From contig JAUQXG010000418.1 in NCBI GenBank assembly GCA_030834765.1, forward strand, positions 1 through 11,926: DNA of 11,926 bases, in the 5' to 3' direction. The notes under the pieces are model-generated. The model made no database searches, had not been told where the DNA came from, and saw nothing but the letters and a program-made list of their open reading frames with translations. Origin of the DNA: Lutispora sp. (GTDB lineage Bacteria > Bacillota > Clostridia > Lutisporales > Lutisporaceae). The position numbers and the translations under genes were made by a program. Below are positions 1 through 5,771 of the stretch, one piece after another; position 1 is the first letter of the stretch; every line of letters starts with the position of its first letter.

Positions 1-2
1 AT

Positions 3-410
3 TATAAATTGTATATTATAATCTTGGCTATAATCATTTTATTAGCTTGGTTCAGTACATTTACTTATAGATATTTAAAGTTTACAAAATTAGCTGCAGC
101 AGATAAGCAACTAGTTAAGATGTTGGCTTTCTATAGCTTGCTAGGTATAAGTATAAAGCCAAATGAGACAATAAGACAATTTTTGAATAGAGTAAAAATA
201 TATGACGAAGTTTTAGTGGTTTTAGATGAACATATAAATTTATTAGAAAAAAGTATTTATGGAGGTTCAGCCTTAGACGAAAAAGAAACTGAGGAATTGA
301 CCAAATGTATGAAATGTTTAAAGAAATTAACAATCAAGAAGATAGGTTGGATAAACTATGCCATAAGCTGGTTATTTCATACAAATCAATATTGTAAGTA
401 TGTTTTCTAG
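3..410 (+). CDS. C-terminal part of a membrane-anchored protein, transglutaminase/DUF4129-like (partial at left edge)
   Basis: The reading frame is open to the left edge, so this is the tail of a longer gene; the TTG at 9 is probably an internal Leu codon. The visible part starts with one hydrophobic segment (about 20 residues, rich in Ile, Leu and Ala, followed by Thr-Tyr-Arg-Tyr), which looks like a last transmembrane helix. A soluble, charged helical region of about 110 residues follows. It contains the pattern Leu-Gly-x4-Pro-x-Glu-Thr-x3-Phe and later a Tyr-Gly-Gly, which resembles the cytoplasmic DUF4129 tail of transglutaminase-like (TgpA-type) membrane proteins. No catalytic domain is visible, so the assignment rests on this tail alone. 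The gene ends with TAG just before the tRNA, and the tRNA promoter overlaps its last codons. The function in the cell is unknown. Confidence 0.5.
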   Translation, partial: YKLYIIILAIIILLAWFSTFTYRYLKFTKLAAADKQLVKMLAFYSLLGISIKPNETIRQFLNRVKIYDEVLVVLDEHINLLEKSIYGGSALDEKETEELTKCMKCLKKLTIKKIGWINYAISWLFHTNQYCKYVF

Positions 411-420
411 GTGCTATAAT
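392..420 (+). promoter_or_regulatory. Promoter of the tRNA gene
   Basis: TTGTAA (392-397), a 17-base spacer, and a perfect TATAAT (415-420) preceded by TG-C, i.e. an extended -10. The tRNA begins 10 bases after the -10 box, so transcription would start just upstream of its 5' end. The -35 lies inside the end of the upstream coding sequence. Confidence 0.65.
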
Positions 421-429
421 TAGATAAAT

Positions 430-506
430 GCGCGAGTGACGGAATTGGCATACGTATACGATTCAGGTTCGTAGTTTTGTGGGTTCGACTCCCATCCCGC
501 GCACCA
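430..506 (+). tRNA. tRNA with CAG (Leu) anticodon, encoded CCA, unusually short variable loop
   Basis: A cloverleaf can be drawn directly. The acceptor stem GCGCGAG pairs with CCCGCGC, with one A-C mismatch at the sixth pair. The 3-bp D stem ACG/CGT carries a GAATTGG loop typical of tRNA-Leu. The anticodon stem TACGA/TCGTA is perfect, with loop TTCAGGT and anticodon CAG, which reads CUG. The T arm is GTGGG/CCCAT around TTCGACT. The discriminator is A and CCA is encoded. Between the anticodon and T stems there are only five bases (GTTTT), whereas bacterial tRNA-Leu normally has a class II variable arm of ten or more. The total is 77 bases. It is either a functional short-arm Leu tRNA, a tRNA with a non-standard role, or a decayed copy. 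A strong dedicated promoter and intact T and anticodon arms argue against simple decay. Confidence 0.8.
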
Positions 507-533
507 ATTATTAAAAAGATATAAGAGCAATAA

Positions 534-569
534 ATAAGGTTCCTGAACAATGAAGTTTTGGAACCTTAT
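534..569 (+). terminator. Stem-loop after the tRNA, possible terminator
   Basis: A perfect 10-bp inverted repeat ATAAGGTTCC (534-543) / GGAACCTTAT (560-569) encloses a 16-base loop in which AAC/GTT can add three more pairs. No proper T tract follows, so termination would be weak or factor-assisted. The position between the tRNA and the next gene fits a transcript end. Confidence 0.4.
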
Positions 570-570
570 A

Positions 571-599
571 TTACATTTAATCGATAATAAGTTTATAAT
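571..599 (+). promoter_or_regulatory. Weak candidate promoter for the HAD hydrolase gene
   Basis: A perfect TATAAT lies at 594-599, 35 bases before the GTG start. The hexamer 17 bases upstream (TTACAT, 571-576) is a poor -35 match. It is proposed only because the hairpin at 534-569 separates this gene from the tRNA. Confidence 0.3.
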
Positions 600-633
600 A
601 GCTATATAAGATAATGCTAAAGGAGAGATCAGA

Positions 634-1473
634 GTGGGTTTGAAATACAAGATGGTTGTGATGGATATGGATTATACTTTGCTTCCGAGAAGCAAGGAAG
701 TTACAAAAAGGAGCAAAGAAGCATTGCAAAAGGCAATGGATTTAGGTGTAAAAGTAGTTCTTGCTACAGGCAGGATTTATACTTCAGCAAGGGTATATGC
801 GAAGCTGATTGGTATCCATACGCCAATCATTGCAAGCAACGGAGCTATAATCAGAGAAGAAATTACCAATAACACAATATATAAAAGTATATTGCCTGAC
901 GAAATGATAAAAGAAATGGTAAGGTTGTGCCGCCAAGAGGACTTATACTGCCATTTGTATACCATGAGAACAGTATACACTGAAAAGATTGCTAATATAT
1001 CTAAAAGCTATGAAAAGTGGAATACTACGCTAAAAGATGAAGAAAAAATCGATATACAAGTTTTATCAGATGTTGAAGAGGCAATTCAAAAGGAAAAGAG
1101 CAATATATTAAAAGCTGTAGTTGTTGATCAGGATAGCCAGAAAATAATGAGAATTAGAAATGAAATATTAGGTACAGGAAAAGTATCAGTTAGCCAATCT
1201 TTAAAGGATAATTTGGAAGTGATGAATTATGGTGTCACAAAAGGTAATTCTGTTAAAATACTTTCAGAGATATATGGTATCAAAAGAGAAGAAATCATTG
1301 CAGTAGGTGATAATGAAAATGATATCAGTATGATCGAGTATGCAGGGCTAGGCGTTGCGGTAGCAAATGCTGAAAAGTGTTTAATGGAAAGGGCGAATTA
1401 TATAACCGATAGCTGCGAAGAGGATGGAGTAGCGAAAGTAATTGAAAAATTTATATTAGAATCTGCATGTTAG
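634..1473 (+). CDS. Cof-type HAD-IIB family phosphatase
   Basis: A cytoplasmic haloacid dehalogenase-superfamily hydrolase of 279 residues, the usual size for the Cof/HAD-IIB subfamily. All four HAD motifs are visible. Motif I is Asp-Met-Asp-Tyr-Thr (residues 11-15), giving the nucleophile Asp11 and the general acid Asp13. Motif II is around Ala-Thr-Gly-Arg (44-47), followed by Ser-Asn-Gly (68-70). The motif III Lys is in Lys-Gly-Asn-Ser (203-206). Motif IV is Gly-Asp-Asn-Glu-Asn-Asp (225-230), which binds Mg2+. The middle third is the C2B cap that selects the substrate. Relatives dephosphorylate sugar phosphates, FMN or pyridoxal phosphate, and the substrate here cannot be read from sequence. 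GTG is chosen as start because AAAGGAG lies 8 bases upstream. The gene runs into the hairpin before the lyase gene and may be cotranscribed with it. Confidence 0.85.
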   Translation: MGLKYKMVVMDMDYTLLPRSKEVTKRSKEALQKAMDLGVKVVLATGRIYTSARVYAKLIGIHTPIIASNGAIIREEITNNTIYKSILPDEMIKEMVRLCRQEDLYCHLYTMRTVYTEKIANISKSYEKWNTTLKDEEKIDIQVLSDVEEAIQKEKSNILKAVVVDQDSQKIMRIRNEILGTGKVSVSQSLKDNLEVMNYGVTKGNSVKILSEIYGIKREEIIAVGDNENDISMIEYAGLGVAVANAEKCLMERANYITDSCEEDGVAKVIEKFILESAC

Positions 1474-1523
1474 GGTCATAATATATTCAGCTATTAGAAG
1501 GAGTTGAATATATTATGACCTTT
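1471..1523 (+). promoter_or_regulatory. Long perfect hairpin spanning the ribosome site and start codon of the lyase gene
   Basis: GGTCATAATATATTCA (1474-1489) is the exact reverse complement of 1505-1520. As RNA, the stem gains G-U and A-U pairs outside (1472-1473 with 1521-1522) and three more inside (1490-1492 with 1502-1504). The apical loop holds most of the AAGGAG ribosome site (1498-1503), and the ATG (1515-1517) is within the 3' arm. There is no following T run, so this is more likely a translational control element than a terminator. This role is inferred from geometry only. Confidence 0.55.
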
Positions 1524-2537
1524 GAACCTAAGCGAGTATTTTTTGAGAAAGATGCATTAGAATATGAAATGGGTAAAAGACTTTATAAGATTTTCAGAGA
1601 TAAGAACATAGAAGTAAGTGAGTTAAAATCTCATAATAGGGTAACAGAAATACCAGGCAACACGCCGCAGCAAGCATATTTTGAAGGCAAAAATACATTG
1701 GTAGTAGGAGTTAGACATACACTAAAGTTTCAAAGCTGTAAGCCGTCAGCACATTATCAGCTTCCGTTGGTGACAAGCTGTATGGGTATGTGCACCTACT
1801 GCTATCTGAATACTCAGCTTGGCAAGAAACCATATATACGAGTATATGTAAATATTGATGAAATACTAAATCAGGCAGAGCACTACATAAAGGAAAGGAA
1901 AGATGAAATAACATTATTTGAAGGTGCAGCTACATCAGATCCTATACCTACAGAACCGTATACAGGAGCATTGAGGCAGGCAATAGAGTTTTTTGGAAGG
2001 CAAGAGAATGGACGATTCAGGTTTGTAACAAAATTTACAGAGGTAGATAGCCTATTGGATGCAAAACATAATGATCATACAACCATTAGATTTAGTATAA
2101 ATGCTGCTCCGGTAATCCAACAATATGAGCATAGGACTCCTGGAATGCTAGAGAGAATAGAAGCCTCCTATAAAATCATAAGAAGTGGATATCAAATAGG
2201 CTTCATCATAGCCCCTGTACTACTCTATGATGGTTGGGAAAAGGATTATAGCATAATGATATCTGAGCTTGCCAAAGAGCTGGGTGACTTCAAAGATAAT
2301 AAAATACACTTTGAGATAATATCCCATAGATTTACAGCAAAAGCCAAAAATAATATAAATGAGATATTTCCAAACAATAACCTGCCAATGAATGAAGAAG
2401 AAAGAAAGTTTAAATATGGTCAATTTGGCTACGGTAAATATATATACAATAAAGAGCAGTTGGATAATATGAAGAGCTTCTTTATAGATAGATTAAAAAA
2501 AGTTTTTTCAAATTGTGAAATTGATTATATAATATAA
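1515..2537 (+). CDS. splB: Spore photoproduct lyase (radical SAM), with Ala at the usual catalytic Cys position
   Basis: A radical SAM enzyme that reverses the spore photoproduct, the thymine dimer formed by UV in dormant spores, during germination. The 340-residue length is normal for the family. The [4Fe-4S]/SAM motif is Cys89-x3-Cys93-x2-Cys96, with the associated tyrosines Tyr95 and Tyr97 on either side of Cys96. Other family signatures are Leu-Lys-Phe-x-Ser-x-Lys-Pro-Ser-Ala (70-79), Phe-Val-Thr-Lys-Phe, Asp-Ala-Lys-His-Asn, Arg-Phe-Ser-Ile-Asn-Ala and the C-terminal Gly-Lys-Tyr-Ile-Tyr. In Bacillus and Geobacillus enzymes the H-atom donor is a Cys in Glu-x2-Cys-Thr-Ser-Asp. Here that position is Ala139 (codon GCT, 1929-1931). 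Cys75, where Bacillus has Ser, could substitute. AAGGAG lies 11 bases before the ATG, inside the hairpin described separately. The gene ends at an intrinsic terminator. Confidence 0.9.
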   Translation: MTFEPKRVFFEKDALEYEMGKRLYKIFRDKNIEVSELKSHNRVTEIPGNTPQQAYFEGKNTLVVGVRHTLKFQSCKPSAHYQLPLVTSCMGMCTYCYLNTQLGKKPYIRVYVNIDEILNQAEHYIKERKDEITLFEGAATSDPIPTEPYTGALRQAIEFFGRQENGRFRFVTKFTEVDSLLDAKHNDHTTIRFSINAAPVIQQYEHRTPGMLERIEASYKIIRSGYQIGFIIAPVLLYDGWEKDYSIMISELAKELGDFKDNKIHFEIISHRFTAKAKNNINEIFPNNNLPMNEEERKFKYGQFGYGKYIYNKEQLDNMKSFFIDRLKKVFSNCEIDYII

Positions 2538-2543
2538 GTAATA

Positions 2544-2572
2544 TAAGGGTGTAAAGGCACACCCTTAATTTT
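2544..2572 (+). terminator. Intrinsic terminator after splB
   Basis: A 9-bp perfect stem TAAGGGTGT (2544-2552) / ACACCCTTA (2559-2567) with loop AAAGGC, followed by ATTTT. It lies 6 bases after the splB stop and 17 bases before the next start codon, so it closes the HAD-splB unit or attenuates readthrough. Confidence 0.75.
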
Positions 2573-2589
2573 ATGATAGAGGTGTATAC

Positions 2590-3732
2590 ATGCAATCAGT
2601 AAGCATTGAAAGATGTGGATCTTATAATGAAACAGAAGTAGACTTGAGTTTATCTAAATGTATCGACCAAATCCAAGGAGTAAAAGAAAAGCTACAGAAC
2701 AAAAAAGTGCTTTTAAAGGTAAACTTATTAATGAAAAAAAATCCTGAGGATGCAGTCACAACGCATCCTGCTGTTGTAGAGGCTATGGTTAAATATTTAC
2801 AAAGATTAAACTGCGATGTATATATTGGGGATAGCCCTGGAGGTCCTTTTACAGAGAGAGCCTTAAAGTCCATATATAATGCTTCTGGCATGACAAAAGT
2901 GGCAGAAAATACGGGCTGTAAATTAAACTTTGATACCAATTCTGCACATGTGCAAAATGAAAAAGCAAAAATGCTAAAGCAAATGGATGTCATTGATATT
3001 ATCACAAAGGTTGATTGCATCATTTCTATGGCAAAGCTTAAAACTCATGGAATGATGACTTACACAGGAGCTGTAAAGAATTTATTTGGAGTAATACCAG
3101 GACTTATTAAAGCCGATTATCATTTAAAGATGAACAATACAATTAATTTCGCTGAGCATTTGGTGGATATTTGTGAATATGTATCGCCTGTGCTTTCTAT
3201 TATTGATGGCATTGAAGGTATGGAAGGAGATGGACCGTCTGCAGGGATAAAAAGACATGTAGGACTTTTGATGGCATCTGAAAACCCCTATGCACTAGAT
3301 ACAGTTGCTTCTAATATAATTGGAATCAAAGCCAATATGATACCGACCATGATAGTAGCAAAGGAAAGAGGAATATTTAGCGGAGATTTAAATGAAATAC
3401 ATATAGTAGGGACAGATATTAAAACCATAAATATACCACCTTTCATTCTCCCTAAATCAATGAATATAAATTTTGTTGGTGGTATGGTGCCAAAGTTTGT
3501 TGAGAATATTTTAATGAATCGGTTAAGACCAAAACCAGTATTTGATTATAATATATGCGTTTCTTGTGGTGATTGCAGCCGCAGCTGCCCTGCTAAGGTC
3601 ATTGATATGAAGAGCGGCAAGCCTGTAATAGACTTGGATAAATGTATAAGATGCTTTTGCTGCCATGAACTATGTCCTAAAAAGGCGGTAGATATTAAAC
3701 AACACTGGATATATGAAAAGGTTTTTAAATAA
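2590..3732 (+). CDS. DUF362 protein with C-terminal 2x[4Fe-4S] ferredoxin domain
   Basis: A 380-residue cytoplasmic protein. Residues 1 to about 290 form a DUF362 domain: an early Lys-Val-Asn-Leu strand, Thr-Thr-His-Pro-Ala-Val-Val-Glu-Ala (57-65), Gly-Asp-Ser-Pro-Gly-Gly (80-85), Lys-Leu-Lys-Thr-His-Gly (149-154) and Gly-Ala-Val-Lys-Asn-Leu-Phe-Gly (160-167). The last 60 residues are a bacterial ferredoxin module with two CxxCxxCxxxCP clusters: Cys323/326/329/333 and Cys352/355/358/362. The family is widespread in anaerobes but its reaction is not established; an electron-transfer or iron-sulfur role is inference. AGAGGTG lies just ahead of the ATG. A terminator precedes the gene, so its promoter may overlap that terminator or it may depend on readthrough. 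A second DUF362 protein with a different domain order lies on the other side of trmL. Confidence 0.8.
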   Translation: MQSVSIERCGSYNETEVDLSLSKCIDQIQGVKEKLQNKKVLLKVNLLMKKNPEDAVTTHPAVVEAMVKYLQRLNCDVYIGDSPGGPFTERALKSIYNASGMTKVAENTGCKLNFDTNSAHVQNEKAKMLKQMDVIDIITKVDCIISMAKLKTHGMMTYTGAVKNLFGVIPGLIKADYHLKMNNTINFAEHLVDICEYVSPVLSIIDGIEGMEGDGPSAGIKRHVGLLMASENPYALDTVASNIIGIKANMIPTMIVAKERGIFSGDLNEIHIVGTDIKTINIPPFILPKSMNINFVGGMVPKFVENILMNRLRPKPVFDYNICVSCGDCSRSCPAKVIDMKSGKPVIDLDKCIRCFCCHELCPKKAVDIKQHWIYEKVFK

Positions 3733-3792
3733 TTATTATCTAGAAGGCATGAAGCATATCAAGTGTGGCTTCTAACGCTGTTATTATTATCC

Positions 3793-3821
3793 TTGTAGCA
3801 GACATAATAATTATGTATCAT
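3793..3821 (+). promoter_or_regulatory. Candidate promoter before trmL with a 7-1-7 inverted repeat in its spacer
   Basis: TTGTAG (3793-3798), a 17-base spacer and TATCAT (3816-3821). The spacer and first -10 base contain ACATAAT-A-ATTATGT (3802-3816), a perfect 7-1-7 inverted repeat with the geometry of Fur-family operators (PerR, Fur, Zur). A protein bound there would block RNA polymerase. Both promoter and operator are predictions. Confidence 0.35.
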
Positions 3822-3837
3822 ATAAGTATATAAAAAT

Positions 3838-3857
3838 TTACCAATATATATTGGTAA
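3838..3857. repeat. Perfect 20-bp palindrome in the trmL leader
   Basis: TTACCAATATATATTGGTAA reads the same on both strands. It lies downstream of the candidate promoter and ends 6 bases before the trmL ribosome site (AAGGAG, 3866-3871). It could be a dimeric-regulator site or a small RNA hairpin; the absence of a loop favours a protein-binding site. Confidence 0.45.
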
Positions 3858-3880
3858 TGTGAAGCAAGGAGTTGTAGTTT

Positions 3881-4345
3881 TTGAGCTTTAATATTGTTTT
3901 AGTAGAACCAGAAATACCCCAGAATACTGGAAATATTGCAAGAACCTGTGCTGCAACAGGATGTAAACTTCATTTGATTAAACCTTTTGGCTTTTCAGTA
4001 GAAGATAAGTATTTAAAAAGAGCGGGATTAGATTATTGGAGTTTAGTAGATATAAAGTATTATGATAACTTAAATCATTTTTTTGATGTAAATAAGAATG
4101 AATTATTCTTTTATTCAACTACAAAAGCAAGAAAAAGACATACAGAAGTGAGATTTGAGGAAAACTGTTTTATACTGTTTGGCAAAGAAACCGCTGGACT
4201 TCCAAAAGCATTGATTGAAAAAAATATGGAATATTGTATTAGAGTACCAATGATAAATGAAGCTAGATCCTTGAATCTTTCTAACTCAGTTGCCATAGTA
4301 GTGTATGAAGCTTTGCGGCAAAATGGTTTCTCTGATATGTTTTAA
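3881..4345 (+). CDS. trmL: tRNA (cytidine(34)-2'-O)-methyltransferase TrmL
   Basis: A SPOUT-class methyltransferase that uses SAM to 2'-O-methylate wobble nucleotide 34 of tRNA-Leu isoacceptors (CmAA and cmnm5UmAA in E. coli). The 154-residue length matches the minimal single-domain TrmL family. Visible signatures are Pro-Glu-Ile-Pro-Gln-Asn-Thr-Gly-Asn-Ile-Ala-Arg (10-21, motif 1), Leu-Phe-Gly-Lys-Glu-Thr-Ala-Gly-Leu-Pro (99-108, motif 2), and Ile-Arg-Val-Pro-Met followed by Arg-Ser-Leu-Asn-Leu-Ser-Asn-Ser-Val-Ala (motif 3, part of the trefoil-knot SAM site). The start is TTG, with AAGGAG nine bases upstream and the family N-terminus beginning at once. A candidate promoter and palindrome lie upstream. 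A DUF362-ferredoxin gene starts 26 bases downstream, so the two are likely cotranscribed. The known TrmL targets carry CAA and UAA anticodons, not the CAG of the tRNA in this window. Confidence 0.88.
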   Translation: MSFNIVLVEPEIPQNTGNIARTCAATGCKLHLIKPFGFSVEDKYLKRAGLDYWSLVDIKYYDNLNHFFDVNKNELFFYSTTKARKRHTEVRFEENCFILFGKETAGLPKALIEKNMEYCIRVPMINEARSLNLSNSVAIVVYEALRQNGFSDMF

Positions 4346-4371
4346 TAATAAATTAAAGAGGAGATAATTTA

Positions 4372-5475
4372 ATGGTTTCTAAAGTTTATTTTGCAGATGT
4401 TCATGCCCATTCAAACTCAACTGGACTATTACCTAAGGTAAAAAAGCTTTATGATGCTACTGGATATGGGAAAATTATAGAAGAAGATGACATCGTAGCA
4501 GTTAAGTTACATTTCGGAGAAAAGGGAAATACATCTTTTGTGCATCCTGTTTTTGTAAGACAAGTAGTAGATAAGATAAGAGAAAAAGGAGGTAAGCCTT
4601 TTTTAACTGATACGAACACTTTATATAATGGAGCTAGAGCAAATGCCGTAGACCATATTGAAACAGCGATACAAAATGGTTTTGCTTATGCAGTAGTAAA
4701 TGCTCCTATCATTATCGCGGACGGTATTTATAGTAAAAATTCTGTGGAAGTGGAGATAAGTAGAAAACACTTTCAAAAGGTTAAGATTGCCAAAGAAATA
4801 GAGACTTCAAAGAAAATGATAGTTATTTCACACTTTAAAGGACATGAAAGTGCTGGCTTCGGTGGCGCCATAAAGAATCTTGCTATGGGATGTGCACCAG
4901 CGGCAGGAAAACAGCAGCAGCATTCTGTCTTAAATCCAAAGGTTGGTAAGGCCTGTGTAGGATGTAAGACTTGTCTAAAATGGTGTCCTACTGGAGCTAT
5001 AAGCATGGAGGATGGCAAGGCATTCATAGATGAAAAATGCTTTGGCTGTGGGGAATGTATATCTATGTGTCCAATTCGTGCTATTGCACCTCAGTGGAAA
5101 ACAGAATCAATAGAATTTCTTGAAAGGTTGACAGAGTATGCTTATGGTGCAGTAAAAAACAAACAGGATAAGGTTTTATTTATTAATTTTTTGATGAATA
5201 TTACACCTTTATGTGATTGTGTGGGTTTTAGTGGTTCATATATAGTACCTGACATTGGCATACTGGCATCCACTGATCCAGTTGCCATAGATGCTGCATC
5301 ATTTGATTTAGTAAATGCACAATTGGGAAATATAAATAGTGATCTAAAATGCAATTATGAAAAGGGTGCAGATAAGTTTTTAGGCTTACATAAGCATGTT
5401 GATGGCAGCTTGCAGCTGAAGTATGGAGAAGAGATAGGGTTAGGCAGCAAAAGCTATGAATTAATTAAAATATAA
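4372..5475 (+). CDS. DUF362 protein with central 2x[4Fe-4S] ferredoxin insertion
   Basis: A 367-residue cytoplasmic protein. The N-terminal DUF362 half shows Val-Lys-Leu-His-Phe-Gly-Glu-Lys-Gly-Asn (44-53), Asp-Thr-Asn-Thr-Leu-Tyr (80-85), Ser-His-Phe-Lys-Gly-His (153-158) and Gly-Gly-Ala-Ile-Lys-Asn-Leu-Ala-Met-Gly-Cys (164-174). A two-cluster ferredoxin module is inserted in mid-protein: Cys195/198/201/205 and Cys223/226/229/233. The DUF362 fold then resumes, with Cys-Asp-Cys (281-283), Pro-Asp-Ile-Gly and Ser-Thr-Asp-Pro-Val-Ala-Ile-Asp. Close relatives are often annotated only as 4Fe-4S binding or DUF362 proteins; the substrate is unknown. Unlike the other DUF362 protein here, the clusters lie inside rather than after the main domain, so the two are not recent duplicates. 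GAGGAG precedes the ATG. The gene lies 26 bases after trmL and ends before the glycine reductase promoter. Confidence 0.8.
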   Translation: MVSKVYFADVHAHSNSTGLLPKVKKLYDATGYGKIIEEDDIVAVKLHFGEKGNTSFVHPVFVRQVVDKIREKGGKPFLTDTNTLYNGARANAVDHIETAIQNGFAYAVVNAPIIIADGIYSKNSVEVEISRKHFQKVKIAKEIETSKKMIVISHFKGHESAGFGGAIKNLAMGCAPAAGKQQQHSVLNPKVGKACVGCKTCLKWCPTGAISMEDGKAFIDEKCFGCGECISMCPIRAIAPQWKTESIEFLERLTEYAYGAVKNKQDKVLFINFLMNITPLCDCVGFSGSYIVPDIGILASTDPVAIDAASFDLVNAQLGNINSDLKCNYEKGADKFLGLHKHVDGSLQLKYGEEIGLGSKSYELIKI

Positions 5476-5525
5476 ACTGTTTAATAAAAAATTAACGAAA
5501 TATTTAAATTTCACCAAAATATGAC

Positions 5526-5554
5526 TTGAATAGATTTTATAAATAGTATATAGT
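5526..5554 (+). promoter_or_regulatory. Promoter of the glycine reductase operon
   Basis: TTGAAT (5526-5531), exactly 17 bases, then TATAGT (5549-5554). Transcription would start near 5561, about 20 bases before the riboswitch leader. Together with the riboswitch and its terminator it fills the 402-base gap between the DUF362 gene and grdX. Confidence 0.6.
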
Positions 5555-5577
5555 TAAGGTATAGAAAATTAAATATC

Positions 5578-5771
5578 GTGGATGAAAGTTCGCGGGAGAG
5601 TTTCTCATTAGCTTCGCTAAAGAGAACGCCGAAGGAGTAAGGAATGTAGCCATACAACGAAACTCTCAGGCAAAAGGACCGCATACTGGACAAACCTCTG
5701 GAGAGCGTTAAGCACCGATGGATCAATCCGAGCATTTTGCTTTGGAGAATATCTCAGGTTAGATACAGGGG
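5578..5771 (+). ncRNA. Tandem glycine riboswitch controlling the grd operon
   Basis: Two glycine aptamers in series. Aptamer 1 (about 5590-5684) is closed by GCGG (5592-5595) / CCGC (5679-5682). It carries the conserved GGGAGAG, CGCCGAAGGAGTAA and ACTCTCAGGCAAAAGGACC blocks, with a UUCG-capped side hairpin. The linker ACTGGACAAACC (5685-5696) matches those of known tandem switches and could form the leader-linker kink-turn with GTGGATGAAAG (5578-5588). Aptamer 2 (5695-5771) has CTGGAGAG, CACCGATGGATCAA and ATCTCAGG, but its last block (TTAGATAC) differs from the usual AAAAGGAC. Its closing helix pairs CCTCTG (5695-5700) with CAGGGG (5766-5771). The last four G are also the 5' arm of the terminator, so glycine binding should prevent termination and switch the operon on. 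This fits an operon that consumes glycine. Confidence 0.92.

Noticed and set aside
420..650. A 76-residue minus-strand reading frame with a Trp-Glu-Ser-Asn-Pro segment.
   Set aside because: It is the antisense of the tRNA gene plus intergenic sequence. Such frames are classic spurious database proteins, and it has no ribosome site.
2622..3023. A 133-residue minus-strand reading frame.
   Set aside because: It is a shadow of the strongly supported DUF362 gene on the + strand, with no ribosome site or recognisable domain.
3741..3776. AGAAG ... CTTCT inverted repeat after the first DUF362 gene as a terminator.
   Set aside because: The stem is only five pairs with a long loop and no T tract, so it is not convincing.
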